A stretch of 33,622 nucleotides of DNA from Natribacillus halophilus (GCF_900100185.1 NZ_FNEN01000012.1:36913-70534), one strand, 5' to 3'. Positions 1 through 8,295 are shown, counted from the first letter of the stretch. Translations and numbers: made by a program. The notes: a model not told the origin generated them from the letters alone.

Positions 1-273
1 TGTTGTTGCTGCTCTTCTTGCTCGGTCTGCTCAGCTTCCTGTTGTTGCTGCTCTTCTTGTTCGTCCTGCTCAGCTTCCTGTTGTTGCTGCTCTCCTTGCT
101 CGTCCTGCTCAGCTACTTGTTGTTGCTGTTCCTCTTGCTCGGCTTGTTCATCTTCTTGCGGTTCCTGATTTTCTTGCTCGGTCTGTTCAGCCTCTTGTTG
201 TTCTTGCTCATCCTGCTCAGCTTGTTCAGTTTCCTGTTGTTGCGTTTCTTCTTCCTCTGCTTGTTCGCTGGCT
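1..273. repeat. 39-nt tandem repeat, at least seven copies, inside the LysM gene
   Basis: Copies start at 1, 40, 79, 118, 157, 196 and 235. The first three are almost identical and the last ones have drifted. Each copy encodes 13 residues of Gln, Glu and Ala on the minus strand. The array reaches the window edge, so the true copy number is unknown. Confidence 0.92.
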
Positions 274-680
274 TCTTCAGAGCTTCCGACGTCACCCGGT
301 TCCTGAATCAGTAGTCTTTGGCCAATAAGGATAAGGTCGGAGCTAAGGTCGTTCCATTCCTTTAATTGTTCCACGCTGACATTATTGTCCGCTCCGATTT
401 GCCAAAGGGTGTCTCCTTCCTCGACGACATGTTCTTCTGAATGTTCTTCTGAATCTTCTTCCGAATCTTGGACGTTAAGCGTTTGATTTGGCACAATCAG
501 CGTTGAGTTTAAGTCATTTAACTGAAAGAGGCGATCGACTGACGTATCATATGTATTGGCGATCCCCCATAAAGTGTCTCCTCTTTGTACTTCTACGACC
601 GGTGCTGCCTGGGCACTTGAAAAAGAAATACCGGTAACGAGAACACTCACGGTAATAGCGGCGGTCATTTTTTTCTTCAT
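1..680 (-). CDS. Secreted LysM-domain protein with Gln/Glu-rich tandem repeats (3' part outside window)
   Basis: The reading frame starts at ATG 680-678 behind an AAGGAGGAG ribosome site and runs off the left edge, so only the first 226 or so residues are visible. It opens with a signal peptide (MKKKMTAAITVSVLVTGISF, cleavage likely near AQA-AP, residue 26). Two LysM modules follow, each marked by a GDTLW motif (about residues 32-71 and 86-127); LysM domains bind peptidoglycan. From about residue 136 the chain is a Gln/Glu linker built of 13-residue units, at least seven of them, matching a 39-nt DNA repeat at 1-273. The catalytic part, if there is one, lies outside; NlpC/P60, 3D or CAP domains commonly follow such an N-terminus, but which is present cannot be told here. 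Expected in the cell wall. Confidence 0.9.
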   Translation of the reverse strand, partial: MKKKMTAAITVSVLVTGISFSSAQAAPVVEVQRGDTLWGIANTYDTSVDRLFQLNDLNSTLIVPNQTLNVQDSEEDSEEHSEEHVVEEGDTLWQIGADNNVSVEQLKEWNDLSSDLILIGQRLLIQEPGDVGSSEEASEQAEEEETQQQETEQAEQDEQEQQEAEQTEQENQEPQEDEQAEQEEQQQQVAEQDEQGEQQQQEAEQDEQEEQQQQEAEQTEQEEQQQ

Positions 681-854
681 AAGCTCCTCCTTATAAAATA
701 GGTATATTTTATTAGAATCTATAGTACCATATCTTTCCTGATAGTAAGTTACAACTAGATTACAAATATATTAAGTATTTGGGGGCGCTTGATATATGGT
801 TAAAACCCTAGTATCGTAAACGTAAAAAAATGGAAAGATCCGAGGGAGAAGAAA

Positions 855-1646
855 ATGAAAAAGACAGCTTTAATTACCGGTGCATCGAACGGAATCGGCA
901 AGGCTTATGCCTATTATCTCGCTGAGATAGAGTATAATTTGATCCTCGTTTCCCGCTCAAAAGATAAACTCGATCGAATGGCCGCAGATCTTCAGGAAAG
1001 GTTTAACATGGATACTTATGTGATCATCCAGGACCTGAGTGAAGAATGGGCGGCTACCAACGTATATGAGCAGGTGCGGGATTATAACCTTCAAGTTGAT
1101 ATGTTAATCAATAATGCCGGTTTTGGAACGACGGGCCATTTTTTGGAGCCTACAGAATCAGACACGCATAAACAAGTGATGCTGAATGTTAATTCAGTCG
1201 TGAACATGACGCAAAAGTTTCTGCCGTATATGGAAAAAAGGGGTGCCGGAGACATTATCAATATTGCGTCAACCTCTTCTTTCTGGCCGATTCCTTACAT
1301 GAGCATTTACGCGGCGACGAAAGCGTTCGTATTATCCTTTACGGAAAGTCTGCACAAAGAGTATAAAAACAAGGGCATACGAATCCTGGCTGTTTGTCCC
1401 GGCACGACGCAAACTGATTTTTTTGCATCCGCCCCCGATACGATTACGGTCGGCGGGATGAGAACGACCCGGCAGGTGGTGCATAGCAGCTATAAGGCAT
1501 TGCAAAAAGGAAAACACTATGTCGTCGACGGAAAACTCAACTATATCATTTCTTTATCACCGCGAGTGTTTCCGCGGAAAACAATGTTAAGGATTACGTC
1601 CAAACTGATGAAAAGAAATATGGCGCGAACCGAAAAAATTCATTGA
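855..1646 (+). CDS. Short-chain dehydrogenase/reductase
   Basis: This 263-residue protein is a classical SDR oxidoreductase, expected to be cytosolic and NAD(P)-dependent. The cofactor loop TGASNGIG is at residues 8-15, the structural NNAG at 86-89, and the catalytic set is Ser139 with Tyr152 and Lys156 (YAATK). A basic residue after the first strand (SRSKDK, about 33-38) suggests a preference for NADP. The closest general type is the DltE/YqjQ-like group; the substrate cannot be read from sequence. It stands alone between a divergent LysM gene and hbs. A possible promoter is TTGATA at 789-794 with TATCGT 17 nt downstream. The ATG at 855 follows a weak GAGGGAG site. Confidence 0.9.
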   Translation: MKKTALITGASNGIGKAYAYYLAEIEYNLILVSRSKDKLDRMAADLQERFNMDTYVIIQDLSEEWAATNVYEQVRDYNLQVDMLINNAGFGTTGHFLEPTESDTHKQVMLNVNSVVNMTQKFLPYMEKRGAGDIINIASTSSFWPIPYMSIYAATKAFVLSFTESLHKEYKNKGIRILAVCPGTTQTDFFASAPDTITVGGMRTTRQVVHSSYKALQKGKHYVVDGKLNYIISLSPRVFPRKTMLRITSKLMKRNMARTEKIH

Positions 1647-1670
1647 AACATGTATAAATGTCTGCTAGAT

Positions 1671-1705
1671 CTCCCAAACTATGATTAACTTAAAAAGTAT
1701 GGGAG
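1671..1705 (+). promoter_or_regulatory. Possible RBS-sequestering hairpin before hbs
   Basis: CTCCCA at 1671-1676 is complementary to TGGGAG at 1700-1705, and the right arm contains the ribosome binding site of hbs. The loop is 23 nt and the stem only 6 bp, so it could fold weakly. Regulation is an inference. Confidence 0.3.
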
Positions 1706-1715
1706 GAACAAAACC

Positions 1716-1991
1716 ATGAACAAGTCAGATTTAGTTAAAGTCGTTGCTGACAAAAGCGACCTCACGAAGAAACAGGCTGAAATCGCGGTCAATGCCACAT
1801 TTGATGCGATAACGGAAAATTTGCAAACAGGCGAGCGCGTTCAGCTGATTGGTTTTGGCCAATTTGAAACACGCAAGCGAGAAGCGAGAAAAGTCCGCAA
1901 TCCGCGCACAGGTGAACAAATTCAGGTTGCTGCCAGCCACGCGCCTGCCTTTAAACCGGGCAAACGATTGAAAGAAGCCGTCAATGTATAG
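1716..1991 (+). CDS. hbs: HU-family histone-like DNA-binding protein
   Basis: The 91-residue product has the usual HU length and order: a helical dimerisation part (MNKSDLVKVVADKSDLTKKQ), the GFGQFE turn at about 47-52, and the DNA-binding arm with RNPRTGEQ at about 61-68, followed by the conserved FKPGKRLKEAVN end. HU binds and bends DNA without sequence preference and compacts the nucleoid as a homodimer. The gene is monocistronic, with a GGGAGG ribosome site and a strong terminator right behind. In many bacilli hbs lies elsewhere, so this could be a second HU copy; the rest of the genome would be needed to tell. Confidence 0.95.
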   Translation: MNKSDLVKVVADKSDLTKKQAEIAVNATFDAITENLQTGERVQLIGFGQFETRKREARKVRNPRTGEQIQVAASHAPAFKPGKRLKEAVNV

Positions 1992-2008
1992 CGAGGACAT
2001 ATGAACCT

Positions 2009-2041
2009 GGCCGTTTCCATTTGAGAAACGGTCGTTTTTTT
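2009..2041 (+). terminator. Rho-independent terminator of hbs
   Basis: CCGTTTC (2011-2017) pairs with GAAACGG (2025-2031) over a 7-nt loop, followed by a run of T from 2035. Confidence 0.85.
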
Positions 2042-2084
2042 GCTTTAATGTAACAAGTGGATACATAAGAGCGAGGGAGAGAGA

Positions 2085-2978
2085 ATGTCAAAAAAGAAAG
2101 CATACCTCTGTGCGATTGCAGGGGCTGCTGCGTGGGGACTCATCGGGGTATTTGTCAACCCTTTATATGAAAGAGGATTTACGCCTTGGGATGTTGTCGC
2201 CATTCGGGTGCTACTGTCATTTACGTTTTTATTTTTATTGATGTTTTTGTTTTTTCGATCGCATTTGCGGACCCGTTTGCGTGACCATATATTTTTCGCG
2301 GGTGCGGGGATTTTGAGCATTTCTTTTTTCAATTTCTTTTATTTTGAAGTCTTTGCCCGCGCCAATTTATCGCTGGCTGTTACTTTGCTGTACACGGGGC
2401 CATTATTCGTGACGTTGTTTTCGCGCTTGTTTTTTAAAGAAGCATTTACGTCTCGAAAAATGGTGGCGCTTTTTATGGCCATCACTGGCTGTGCTTTTGT
2501 TGTCGGATTGCTCCCATTTTGGCAAGCACAGGTGCCTTTTGAAGTGTTCGTCATGGGGATCATGTCCGGATTTTGCTTTGCGCTCTATACCATTTTCGGC
2601 AAAGTGGTTACCCACCGATATTCAGCGCTTACGGTCACGACGTATACATTTTTGTATGCTAGTATCTTTATGGCCTTGACGAGCGATGTGTGGGAAAAAA
2701 CAGCAGCCTTTGCTCACCCGGATGTCTGGGTCTCAGCCCTTTTACTGGCACTCGTCGCAACGGTTTTCGGCTATATACTTTATACGACAGGTTTAAAATA
2801 TATTGAAGCCAGTAAAGCATCGATTTTGGCGACGGTGGAACCGATCGTGGCCGTGCTGACCGGTGTGCTTTTTTTAGGGGATTATTTACTGTTCTGGCAA
2901 GTGATCGGGATCGTCTTAGTGCTGTATTCTGCTATACTGGTGACACAGAGACAAAGAAACGGGGGCTTGCAACAATGA
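2085..2978 (+). CDS. EamA/DMT-family transporter
   Basis: The 297-residue protein is almost wholly hydrophobic, with about ten membrane segments in two similar halves, as in the drug/metabolite (EamA) superfamily. The first half opens with GAAAWGLIGVFVNPLYERG and the second with MSGFCFALYTIFGKV; the line IEASKASILATVEP near residue 245 is the typical EamA signature of the second repeat. Members export amino acids, purines or other metabolites; the substrate cannot be assigned. Its stop codon overlaps the start of ywbE by 4 nt (ATGA), so the two are translated from one message. Confidence 0.9.
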   Translation: MSKKKAYLCAIAGAAAWGLIGVFVNPLYERGFTPWDVVAIRVLLSFTFLFLLMFLFFRSHLRTRLRDHIFFAGAGILSISFFNFFYFEVFARANLSLAVTLLYTGPLFVTLFSRLFFKEAFTSRKMVALFMAITGCAFVVGLLPFWQAQVPFEVFVMGIMSGFCFALYTIFGKVVTHRYSALTVTTYTFLYASIFMALTSDVWEKTAAFAHPDVWVSALLLALVATVFGYILYTTGLKYIEASKASILATVEPIVAVLTGVLFLGDYLLFWQVIGIVLVLYSAILVTQRQRNGGLQQ

Positions 2979-3172
2979 CTGATGGACAACAACGGGCCAA
3001 TATTCATCCGGGAACTGCTGTGGAAATCGTATTAAAAAAAGATCAAAGAACGGGAAAAACGACCAAGGGGACGGTGAAAGATATATTGACGAACGCGCCG
3101 AGACATCCGCACGGGATAAAAGTGAGGCTTACGGATGGGCAGGTCGGCAGGGTGAAAAAGGTGTATGAATGA
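2975..3172 (+). CDS. ywbE: YwbE family protein
   Basis: A 65-residue protein with the family landmarks: a Pro-Gly turn near the N-terminus (IHPGTAVEIVLKKDQRTGK), then LTNAPRHPHGIKVRL and GQVGRVKKV at the end. It aligns well from memory with B. subtilis YwbE, which has no known function; the short beta-rich chain with a KOW-like ending suggests a nucleic-acid or ribosome partner, but that is a guess. It overlaps the EamA gene by ATGA. Confidence 0.88.
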   Translation: MTDGQQRANIHPGTAVEIVLKKDQRTGKTTKGTVKDILTNAPRHPHGIKVRLTDGQVGRVKKVYE

Positions 3173-3176
3173 AAGA

Positions 3177-3199
3177 GGACAGCCGACTTGTGGCTGTCC
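3177..3199. terminator. Hairpin between convergent ywbE and yhgE
   Basis: GGACAGCC (3177-3184) pairs perfectly with GGCTGTCC (3192-3199) over a 7-nt loop. There is no real T run on either strand, so it may be a weak bidirectional terminator or an mRNA 3' end stabiliser. Confidence 0.5.
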
Positions 3200-3228
3200 A
3201 TATATCAGCGATCTCGAGCAAGTTCCTT

Positions 3229-5637
3229 TTATGCTGCTACCTCTCTTTTATGCTTGAGAGCAAAAAACAGGAAAGTTGCTCCCAATGATACAAGTAAAAC
3301 CAAAAGCAGCGGCCAAGTTTCAAGCAACAACTCCGGCTCTCCCATCATGATTGTAGCTCGCAAACCTTCCACGGAATACGTCATCGGCAGCCAGTCGTGC
3401 ACGTATTGAAAGAAAGGGGGGACGAGTTCCGCGGGGAAGGAACCTCCACTTCCTCCGAGCTGTACGATCAACAAGATGATTGCGATAAAGCGTCCGGGAT
3501 TATCCATTATGGCGACGAGCATGAAAATCAGTGCCATAAATGAAAGGCTGGCAAACCACATGAAAAATGAAAACCAGGCAGGGCTGGCGATATCCAAATC
3601 GAGACCATAGAAGGTGACTCCGGTTAGGGCGATCGTTTGGATCGTAGCCACTGACCACGTGACACCCAATTTACCGGAAAACCATTGCCATGCCGTTTTG
3701 TGCTCAGCCAATGGATGATAAAACGGATAGATAATCGACAGCGTCAAACCTCCGACGAACAATCCCAACGATAAGAAATAAGGAGAGAGCCCTTCTCCGT
3801 ACGTGTAATCCTCGGTTTCACTTTCCGCGACCGATTCAACGGGGGAACTGAAAAGCGCCTGTTGGTCTTCGGTTAACTCATTTTCCAGTAACGTATCAAC
3901 CAGTATCTGCAGATTTTCCTGCAGCTCCTGGGCTCCGTCATCGAGTTCCTCGAGACCGTCTTCAATGTCCAGGCCACCCTGCAATGCTTCTTGCATTTCT
4001 TCGGAAAGCTCGTTTGCTCCTTCGTTCAGATTCTGTACGCCTTCATCAAGCGTTTGTACGGCCTGTTCAGCTTCAGCGAGCGTAGTGTCTACGGATGATA
4101 ATACGTCGTCTGCCTGTGAAAGTGATTCATCCAGCTCAGCCAATGTGGTTCTTGCCTGCGGGAACACTTCCAATAAATCAATGTCCCCTTCGCCGATTCC
4201 TTCTGGTGTGGCAGCCTGGGCATTTTCCAAATCCTGATTGACTTCATTTATCCAACTCGAAATATCTTCCTGTCCATCGGAAATCGCATCCATGCTGTCA
4301 TTGAATGCTGCCTCGATGGTTTCGAGTTGCTCTGAAAGCTCTGACGTTCCATTTTCTATATCATCATAGGTCTCGTTTAAGGTATTTACGGTTTCATCGG
4401 CTTGCTGGCATGGTTGAATATCCTGAGAGTCTATGCCGTCTATGGTCTCTGCCAATGTATCCGCATAGCCTTGTAATTCTTCATCTTCCGGGTAGTTTTC
4501 GGCGATATAATCAGACAATCCTTGAGCTTCTTCATCGGCGTTATTAAATTCACTTACCGATTCTTGCCACTCGTAACAGGCCCCTACAAACGTTTCTAGA
4601 TCATTCAAGCTTTCATTTGCTTCGTTCTGCCATTGATCCAGGCGGTCATTCATCGCGCTGATATCATCGAGGACATCTTCTGCTTCCTGAACAGGTTGAT
4701 CAATGTCTTCAAGCTGATCTGCCAAATGAAGGAGAGAATCTTCCGCTGATTGCAGGGAGGAACGTGCCGCCGACCAGTTTTCATCCAGTGAATGAAGGGA
4801 GTGTTCCAGTTGGGCGGCATCGTCGCTTTCCAAATACGAGCGGGCGGCAGCTACTTCCGCTTGCATCTCGCCCAACCTGTCTTCCAGTTGATCGATGTCT
4901 TCGCTGTTATGATATGATGCCACAATTTCTTCAACTTCCGTCCGCAATTCAGTGGTGCCTTCAGCGGCTTCACCTGCCCCTGCGTGTAAGGACTCGGCCC
5001 CTTCATCCAACTCCGCCAAACCTTCCGTGAGGGAGCCCATGTTTTCAAGAGCAGAATCCATACCGTCAACAAGCTCCTCAGCTCCCTCCTCAAGTTCGAC
5101 AGCCGCGTCTGTCAGTTCACTATAGGCATCATCGACAATGGCCACATAGGTGTCTGTTAATGTCCGGGACAGGTCCTCTTCAATTGTGTCCACGGCCTGC
5201 GTTCCCATTTGTGACGCGGCAAAGTTAACATCTTCATTGATATCATAATAAATCTCTCCATTTTCAGGATCGTCGTCTTGAAGTGAAGAGACGTCTTCAG
5301 AAAAAGAAGAAGGGATCATAACGTAAAAGTAATAATCGAACGCATCGAACCCTCTTTGTGCTTCATCAGCATCGGTCACATGCCAATTGAAATCCTCACT
5401 TTCCAGAAGTTCATCTTCAAATTCATCCCCGGCATTCACTTCTTCTCCGTCCACTTCAGTGCCTTCATCCTCATTCACAATAGCGACCGGAAGTTCTTCC
5501 AGTTGTCCATATGGGTCCCAGAAAGCCCAAAGCAAAATGCCCCCATATAAAACGGGGATCAATAGAATGCCGATGATCGAGATAAACAGTTTTTTATCGG
5601 CAAATATAGCTTTCCATTCGGCTATAAAACCTTGCAA
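3229..5637 (-). CDS. yhgE: YhgE/Pip-type membrane protein with long extracytoplasmic coiled coil
   Basis: This 802-residue protein has one membrane helix near the N-terminus (about 17-40), a very long acidic outside region, and a cluster of about five membrane helices at the C-terminus (about 640-795) resembling the ABC-2 type permease domain. The ectodomain holds heptad-like helices with repeated ELxEGAxxL patterns (for example about 180-225 and 525-590), as in phage infection protein (Pip) and YhgE. Pip of lactococci is a surface receptor needed for phage infection; the cellular role of the family is otherwise unclear and may be export. It lies just downstream of the TetR gene yhgD, with its own operator copy in between, so it is the probable target of that repressor. 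Confidence 0.9.
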   Translation of the reverse strand: MQGFIAEWKAIFADKKLFISIIGILLIPVLYGGILLWAFWDPYGQLEELPVAIVNEDEGTEVDGEEVNAGDEFEDELLESEDFNWHVTDADEAQRGFDAFDYYFYVMIPSSFSEDVSSLQDDDPENGEIYYDINEDVNFAASQMGTQAVDTIEEDLSRTLTDTYVAIVDDAYSELTDAAVELEEGAEELVDGMDSALENMGSLTEGLAELDEGAESLHAGAGEAAEGTTELRTEVEEIVASYHNSEDIDQLEDRLGEMQAEVAAARSYLESDDAAQLEHSLHSLDENWSAARSSLQSAEDSLLHLADQLEDIDQPVQEAEDVLDDISAMNDRLDQWQNEANESLNDLETFVGACYEWQESVSEFNNADEEAQGLSDYIAENYPEDEELQGYADTLAETIDGIDSQDIQPCQQADETVNTLNETYDDIENGTSELSEQLETIEAAFNDSMDAISDGQEDISSWINEVNQDLENAQAATPEGIGEGDIDLLEVFPQARTTLAELDESLSQADDVLSSVDTTLAEAEQAVQTLDEGVQNLNEGANELSEEMQEALQGGLDIEDGLEELDDGAQELQENLQILVDTLLENELTEDQQALFSSPVESVAESETEDYTYGEGLSPYFLSLGLFVGGLTLSIIYPFYHPLAEHKTAWQWFSGKLGVTWSVATIQTIALTGVTFYGLDLDIASPAWFSFFMWFASLSFMALIFMLVAIMDNPGRFIAIILLIVQLGGSGGSFPAELVPPFFQYVHDWLPMTYSVEGLRATIMMGEPELLLETWPLLLVLLVSLGATFLFFALKHKREVAA

Positions 5638-5660
5638 TGTAAAACCTCCTGATTCGACTA

Positions 5661-5687
5661 AATGACCGAAATATTAAAACGGTCATT
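5661..5687 (-). promoter_or_regulatory. TetR operator before yhgE
   Basis: AATGACCG (5661-5668) and CGGTCATT (5680-5687) form a perfect inverted repeat with an 11-nt spacer. The same half sites and spacer occur before yhgD at 6318-6343. Recognition by YhgD is inferred from position. Confidence 0.8.
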
Positions 5688-5720
5688 TTCGCTTCAAAAA
5701 AAGAACATCGTCTTCAGTAA

Positions 5721-6296
5721 TCATCGAATGACGATGCCATTAAAGATGTGATTCTCAAAAACCTGGAACAATTCTTCTTCCGTCAGCGGACGTTTTTTTT
5801 CTTCCCAATCAACGATAAATGCGATGTACAGTTTGTAGATGGTGAAGGCAGTAATTTCCGTATCATTCACTTGTAAACGCCCTTTCTCCACACCTTGGGC
5901 AATGGCCCGTTCCAAAGAGGTCATAATGAAATCCTCAACCTTTTGCATGGCGGAGACCGCTTCTTTCGTGCCATGGACACTGACTTCTTCGGTCAGATGA
6001 ATCAGTAATTGATGCTCTTTGCGATATTGTAAAGTGTCATATAAAGCGCGGTGCAGTTTCAGGACAGATCTTTCGTCCTCGTGTTTCACACGTTCAAAAA
6101 TGGCCCCGAGATCATGTAAAAAGTCATCCATAACGGCTTCCAGCATTTCTTCTTTATGCTTAAATTCGGTATAGATCGTGCCCTTGCCCACCCCGGCGAG
6201 TTTGGCAACATGGGCGACAGACGTGCCTTTGTAGCCAAACAGGGAAAACGTCCGTTTCGCTGCTTCTAAAATGGTTGCTCGTTTGTTGGTGATCAC
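5721..6296 (-). CDS. yhgD: TetR/AcrR-family transcriptional repressor
   Basis: A 191-residue regulator. Residues 1-50 hold the TetR helix-turn-helix (ILEAAKRTFSLFGYKGTSVA, then GVGKGTIYTEFKHKEEM); the rest is a helical ligand-binding and dimerisation domain with no recognisable ligand. It is the upstream partner of yhgE, the same pairing as in B. subtilis. Matching TGACCG-N11-CGGTCA operators lie before both genes, which fits autorepression plus repression of yhgE, and suggests yhgE also has a promoter of its own in the 83-nt gap. Confidence 0.92.
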   Translation of the reverse strand: MITNKRATILEAAKRTFSLFGYKGTSVAHVAKLAGVGKGTIYTEFKHKEEMLEAVMDDFLHDLGAIFERVKHEDERSVLKLHRALYDTLQYRKEHQLLIHLTEEVSVHGTKEAVSAMQKVEDFIMTSLERAIAQGVEKGRLQVNDTEITAFTIYKLYIAFIVDWEEKKRPLTEEELFQVFENHIFNGIVIR

Positions 6297-6317
6297 TAGA
6301 AAACCTCATTTTCGGGG

Positions 6318-6343
6318 AATGACCGTATGAACAATTCGGTCAA
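6318..6343 (-). promoter_or_regulatory. TetR operator before yhgD
   Basis: AATGACCG (6318-6325) and CGGTCA (6337-6342) form an inverted repeat with an 11-nt spacer, 21 nt upstream of the yhgD start. Half sites and spacing are identical to the site before yhgE. Confidence 0.8.
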
Positions 6344-6480
6344 TATTATAATAACATTTGTTGAGCTTAAGTCAAACTTGATGCTTTTTTTCATGAAATG
6401 AGAATGACACGGCTTCACATCCTTTTCAACAACTGAGATACTATCCTTAGTATATATCATGGGTGAAAGGGAGTCATGAA

Positions 6481-7716
6481 ATGATGAAAATCAATGGGTC
6501 ACGATTGATGGAAACAATCGAGACGAGTGCGGTGATCGGCGCGACGGAAAACGGGGGGCTGCATCGGTTGACCTTGTCAAAAGAAGATGAGGAGATGCGC
6601 GCGACCTTCACCCGTTGGTTGGAGACGGCTGAGTTGCAAGTGACCGTCGATGATTTTGGAAATATGTACGGTCGACGAGAGGGTACAAATCCTGAACTTT
6701 CCCCGGTTGTCATCGGTTCGCATCTGGACACGCAGCCATATGGCGGAAAATACGACGGAATTGTCGGCGTGCTCGCTGCTTTGGAAGTCATTCGTACGTT
6801 GAATGATGAGGGAGTGAAAACAGAACGGCCCATCGTGATCATCAATTTCACGAATGAAGAAGGGGCACGTTTTGCACCGCCGCTGCTCGGTTCCGGTGGG
6901 GCGATCGGAGAATTTTCGAAAACAAACGTTTATGACACAAAAGATACCGAGGGCACACGCTTTGAAACAGCTCTCGTAGATTCCGGTTACCAAGGCGAAG
7001 AAGACGATCGCCTCACAGACGCGCACGCGTTCCTGGAATTACATATTGAACAGGGACCTGTGCTCGAAGAAAAGCAGAAAAGCATCGGCGTTGTTCAGGG
7101 GATTCAGGGACTGGCCTGGTTTCAGGTCCATGTAAAAGGAGAAGCGGATCACGCGGGAACAACCCCGATGTCCGGACGCAAAGACGCCCTCGTTGCTGCT
7201 TCCGCCATGGTGACCGCTTTATCCAGGTATGGCAATTCTATCGAAGAACTGGTGCTTACGGTCGGTACATTGCAGGTGCACCCGAGTGCTCCCAATATCG
7301 TCCCGTCAGACGTCACCTTTACCATCGATATGCGCCATCCCGATGACTATATGCGCAAAGGTGTGCCCATGGCGATTCACAAAATTTTATCCGATACGTC
7401 GAAAAACTATAATGTTGATTTTACTATGGAAACGAATTACCAGGCGGAAACGATCCATTTTCCGGAAAAAATTCAAAACGTGCTCGCGGAGGAAACAGAT
7501 GCGCTTGGATATGGTAAGGAATTATTTTACAGCGGCGCATCACATGATGCGAAACATATGAGCCGGATCACGGATTCGGGCATGATCTTCGTGCCGAGTG
7601 TCAACGGCAAAAGCCATCACGAAGAGGAATATACGAGCGCCGCCGACATTGAAAAAGGGGCGAACGTGCTGCTGCGTGCGACGAAAAGATTGGCGGATGA
7701 GGAGGGAGATGCATGA
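6481..7716 (+). CDS. M20-family Zn-dependent amidohydrolase (N-carbamoyl-amino acid / allantoate hydrolase type)
   Basis: The product (411 residues from ATG 6481) belongs to the M20 metallohydrolases that cleave N-carbamoyl-L-amino acids, ureidoglycine or allantoate. Metal ligands are visible: His81 (GSHLDTQ), Asp92 (GKYDG), Glu126-Glu127 (NEEGARF), His188 (ELHIEQG) and His379/380 (GKSHHEEE). GEADHAGTTPMSGRKDAL marks the lid/dimerisation domain that is typical of AllC and HyuC rather than of peptidases. I chose ATG 6481 because GAAAGGGAG sits 7 nt upstream; an in-frame GTG at 6463 lacks a site. The stop overlaps the next gene by ATGA. Exact substrate is open; no purine-degradation genes adjoin. 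Confidence 0.9.
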   Translation: MMKINGSRLMETIETSAVIGATENGGLHRLTLSKEDEEMRATFTRWLETAELQVTVDDFGNMYGRREGTNPELSPVVIGSHLDTQPYGGKYDGIVGVLAALEVIRTLNDEGVKTERPIVIINFTNEEGARFAPPLLGSGGAIGEFSKTNVYDTKDTEGTRFETALVDSGYQGEEDDRLTDAHAFLELHIEQGPVLEEKQKSIGVVQGIQGLAWFQVHVKGEADHAGTTPMSGRKDALVAASAMVTALSRYGNSIEELVLTVGTLQVHPSAPNIVPSDVTFTIDMRHPDDYMRKGVPMAIHKILSDTSKNYNVDFTMETNYQAETIHFPEKIQNVLAEETDALGYGKELFYSGASHDAKHMSRITDSGMIFVPSVNGKSHHEEEYTSAADIEKGANVLLRATKRLADEEGDA

Positions 7717-8258
7717 ATTATTCGATTCGCGAAATGAAAAAAGGCGACGCGTACGGAATCGCGTGTGTCCATGTTGATAGCTGGCGGACGACTTACCAAG
7801 GCATCGTTCCGCAAAGCTATCTGGACAGTTTAAATGTGAAGGAACGTGAGCAAAGATGGGAAAAAATCCTCGATGAATATCCGGAGAATTCCAACTATGG
7901 ACTTGTTGCCGTCAACGAGCAATCCGAGATCGTCGGCTTTGCGGTTTGTGATCAAGCGGAAGAACAGGAATCCGTGGATGGGGAATTAAATGCGATCTAC
8001 GTACTTGAGCAATACCAGCAACAAGGTATTGGAGTGGCGTTCATGAGAAAAGTCCTCGCCAATTTTCGGGAAAGAGGATGGAAAACTTTTGCGATCATTG
8101 CGCTAGCCGACAATCCCTCGTTTCCATTCTATGAAAAACTGAATCCCCATTACTTGCGCATTGACACGTTTACTGTGCATGGTGAAGAACTCAGGGAATG
8201 GGTTATGACGTTTTCGGTGGATGAAGTGGAGGCGTTGCTTTCAGAGGTCAGAGGTTAG
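7713..8258 (+). CDS. GNAT-family N-acetyltransferase
   Basis: A 181-residue GNAT protein. The N-terminal MNYSIREMKKGDAYGIACVH and WRTTYQGIVP are the usual start of this group, and the acetyl-CoA binding loop is YQQQGIGVAFMRK at about 106-118 (Q/RxxGxG/A). Substrate unknown. Its start overlaps the stop of the amidohydrolase by 4 nt, so it may act on a product of the same pathway. The last codons and stop lie in a short run of heptad repeats (8239-8259). Confidence 0.88.
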   Translation: MNYSIREMKKGDAYGIACVHVDSWRTTYQGIVPQSYLDSLNVKEREQRWEKILDEYPENSNYGLVAVNEQSEIVGFAVCDQAEEQESVDGELNAIYVLEQYQQQGIGVAFMRKVLANFRERGWKTFAIIALADNPSFPFYEKLNPHYLRIDTFTVHGEELREWVMTFSVDEVEALLSEVRG

Positions 8259-8259
8259 T
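8239..8259 (+). repeat. Three heptad repeats (NNYYAGA-like) over the acetyltransferase stop codon
   Basis: TTTCAGA, GGTCAGA and GGTTAGT follow each other in a 7-nt register. The same NN-YCRGA type of unit builds the palindrome in the tRNA operon (31073-31174). Confidence 0.5.
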
Positions 8260-8271
8260 GGCAAGATAAAA

Positions 8272-8295
8272 AGGGCGCTTGGTGATAGGCGCCCT
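8272..8295 (+). terminator. Hairpin behind the acetyltransferase gene
   Basis: AGGGCGC (8272-8278) pairs with GCGCCCT (8289-8295). No T run follows, so it would be a weak terminator at best. The rest of the 264-nt gap up to 8522 holds a second inverted repeat, TGCGCAA (8333-8339) with TTGCGCA (8356-8362), and no gene I can support. Confidence 0.45.

Noticed and set aside
3-314. Long plus-strand frame of Leu and Phe opposite the LysM gene
   Set aside because: It is the antisense reading of the Gln/Glu repeat, has no ribosome site and no protein-like composition.
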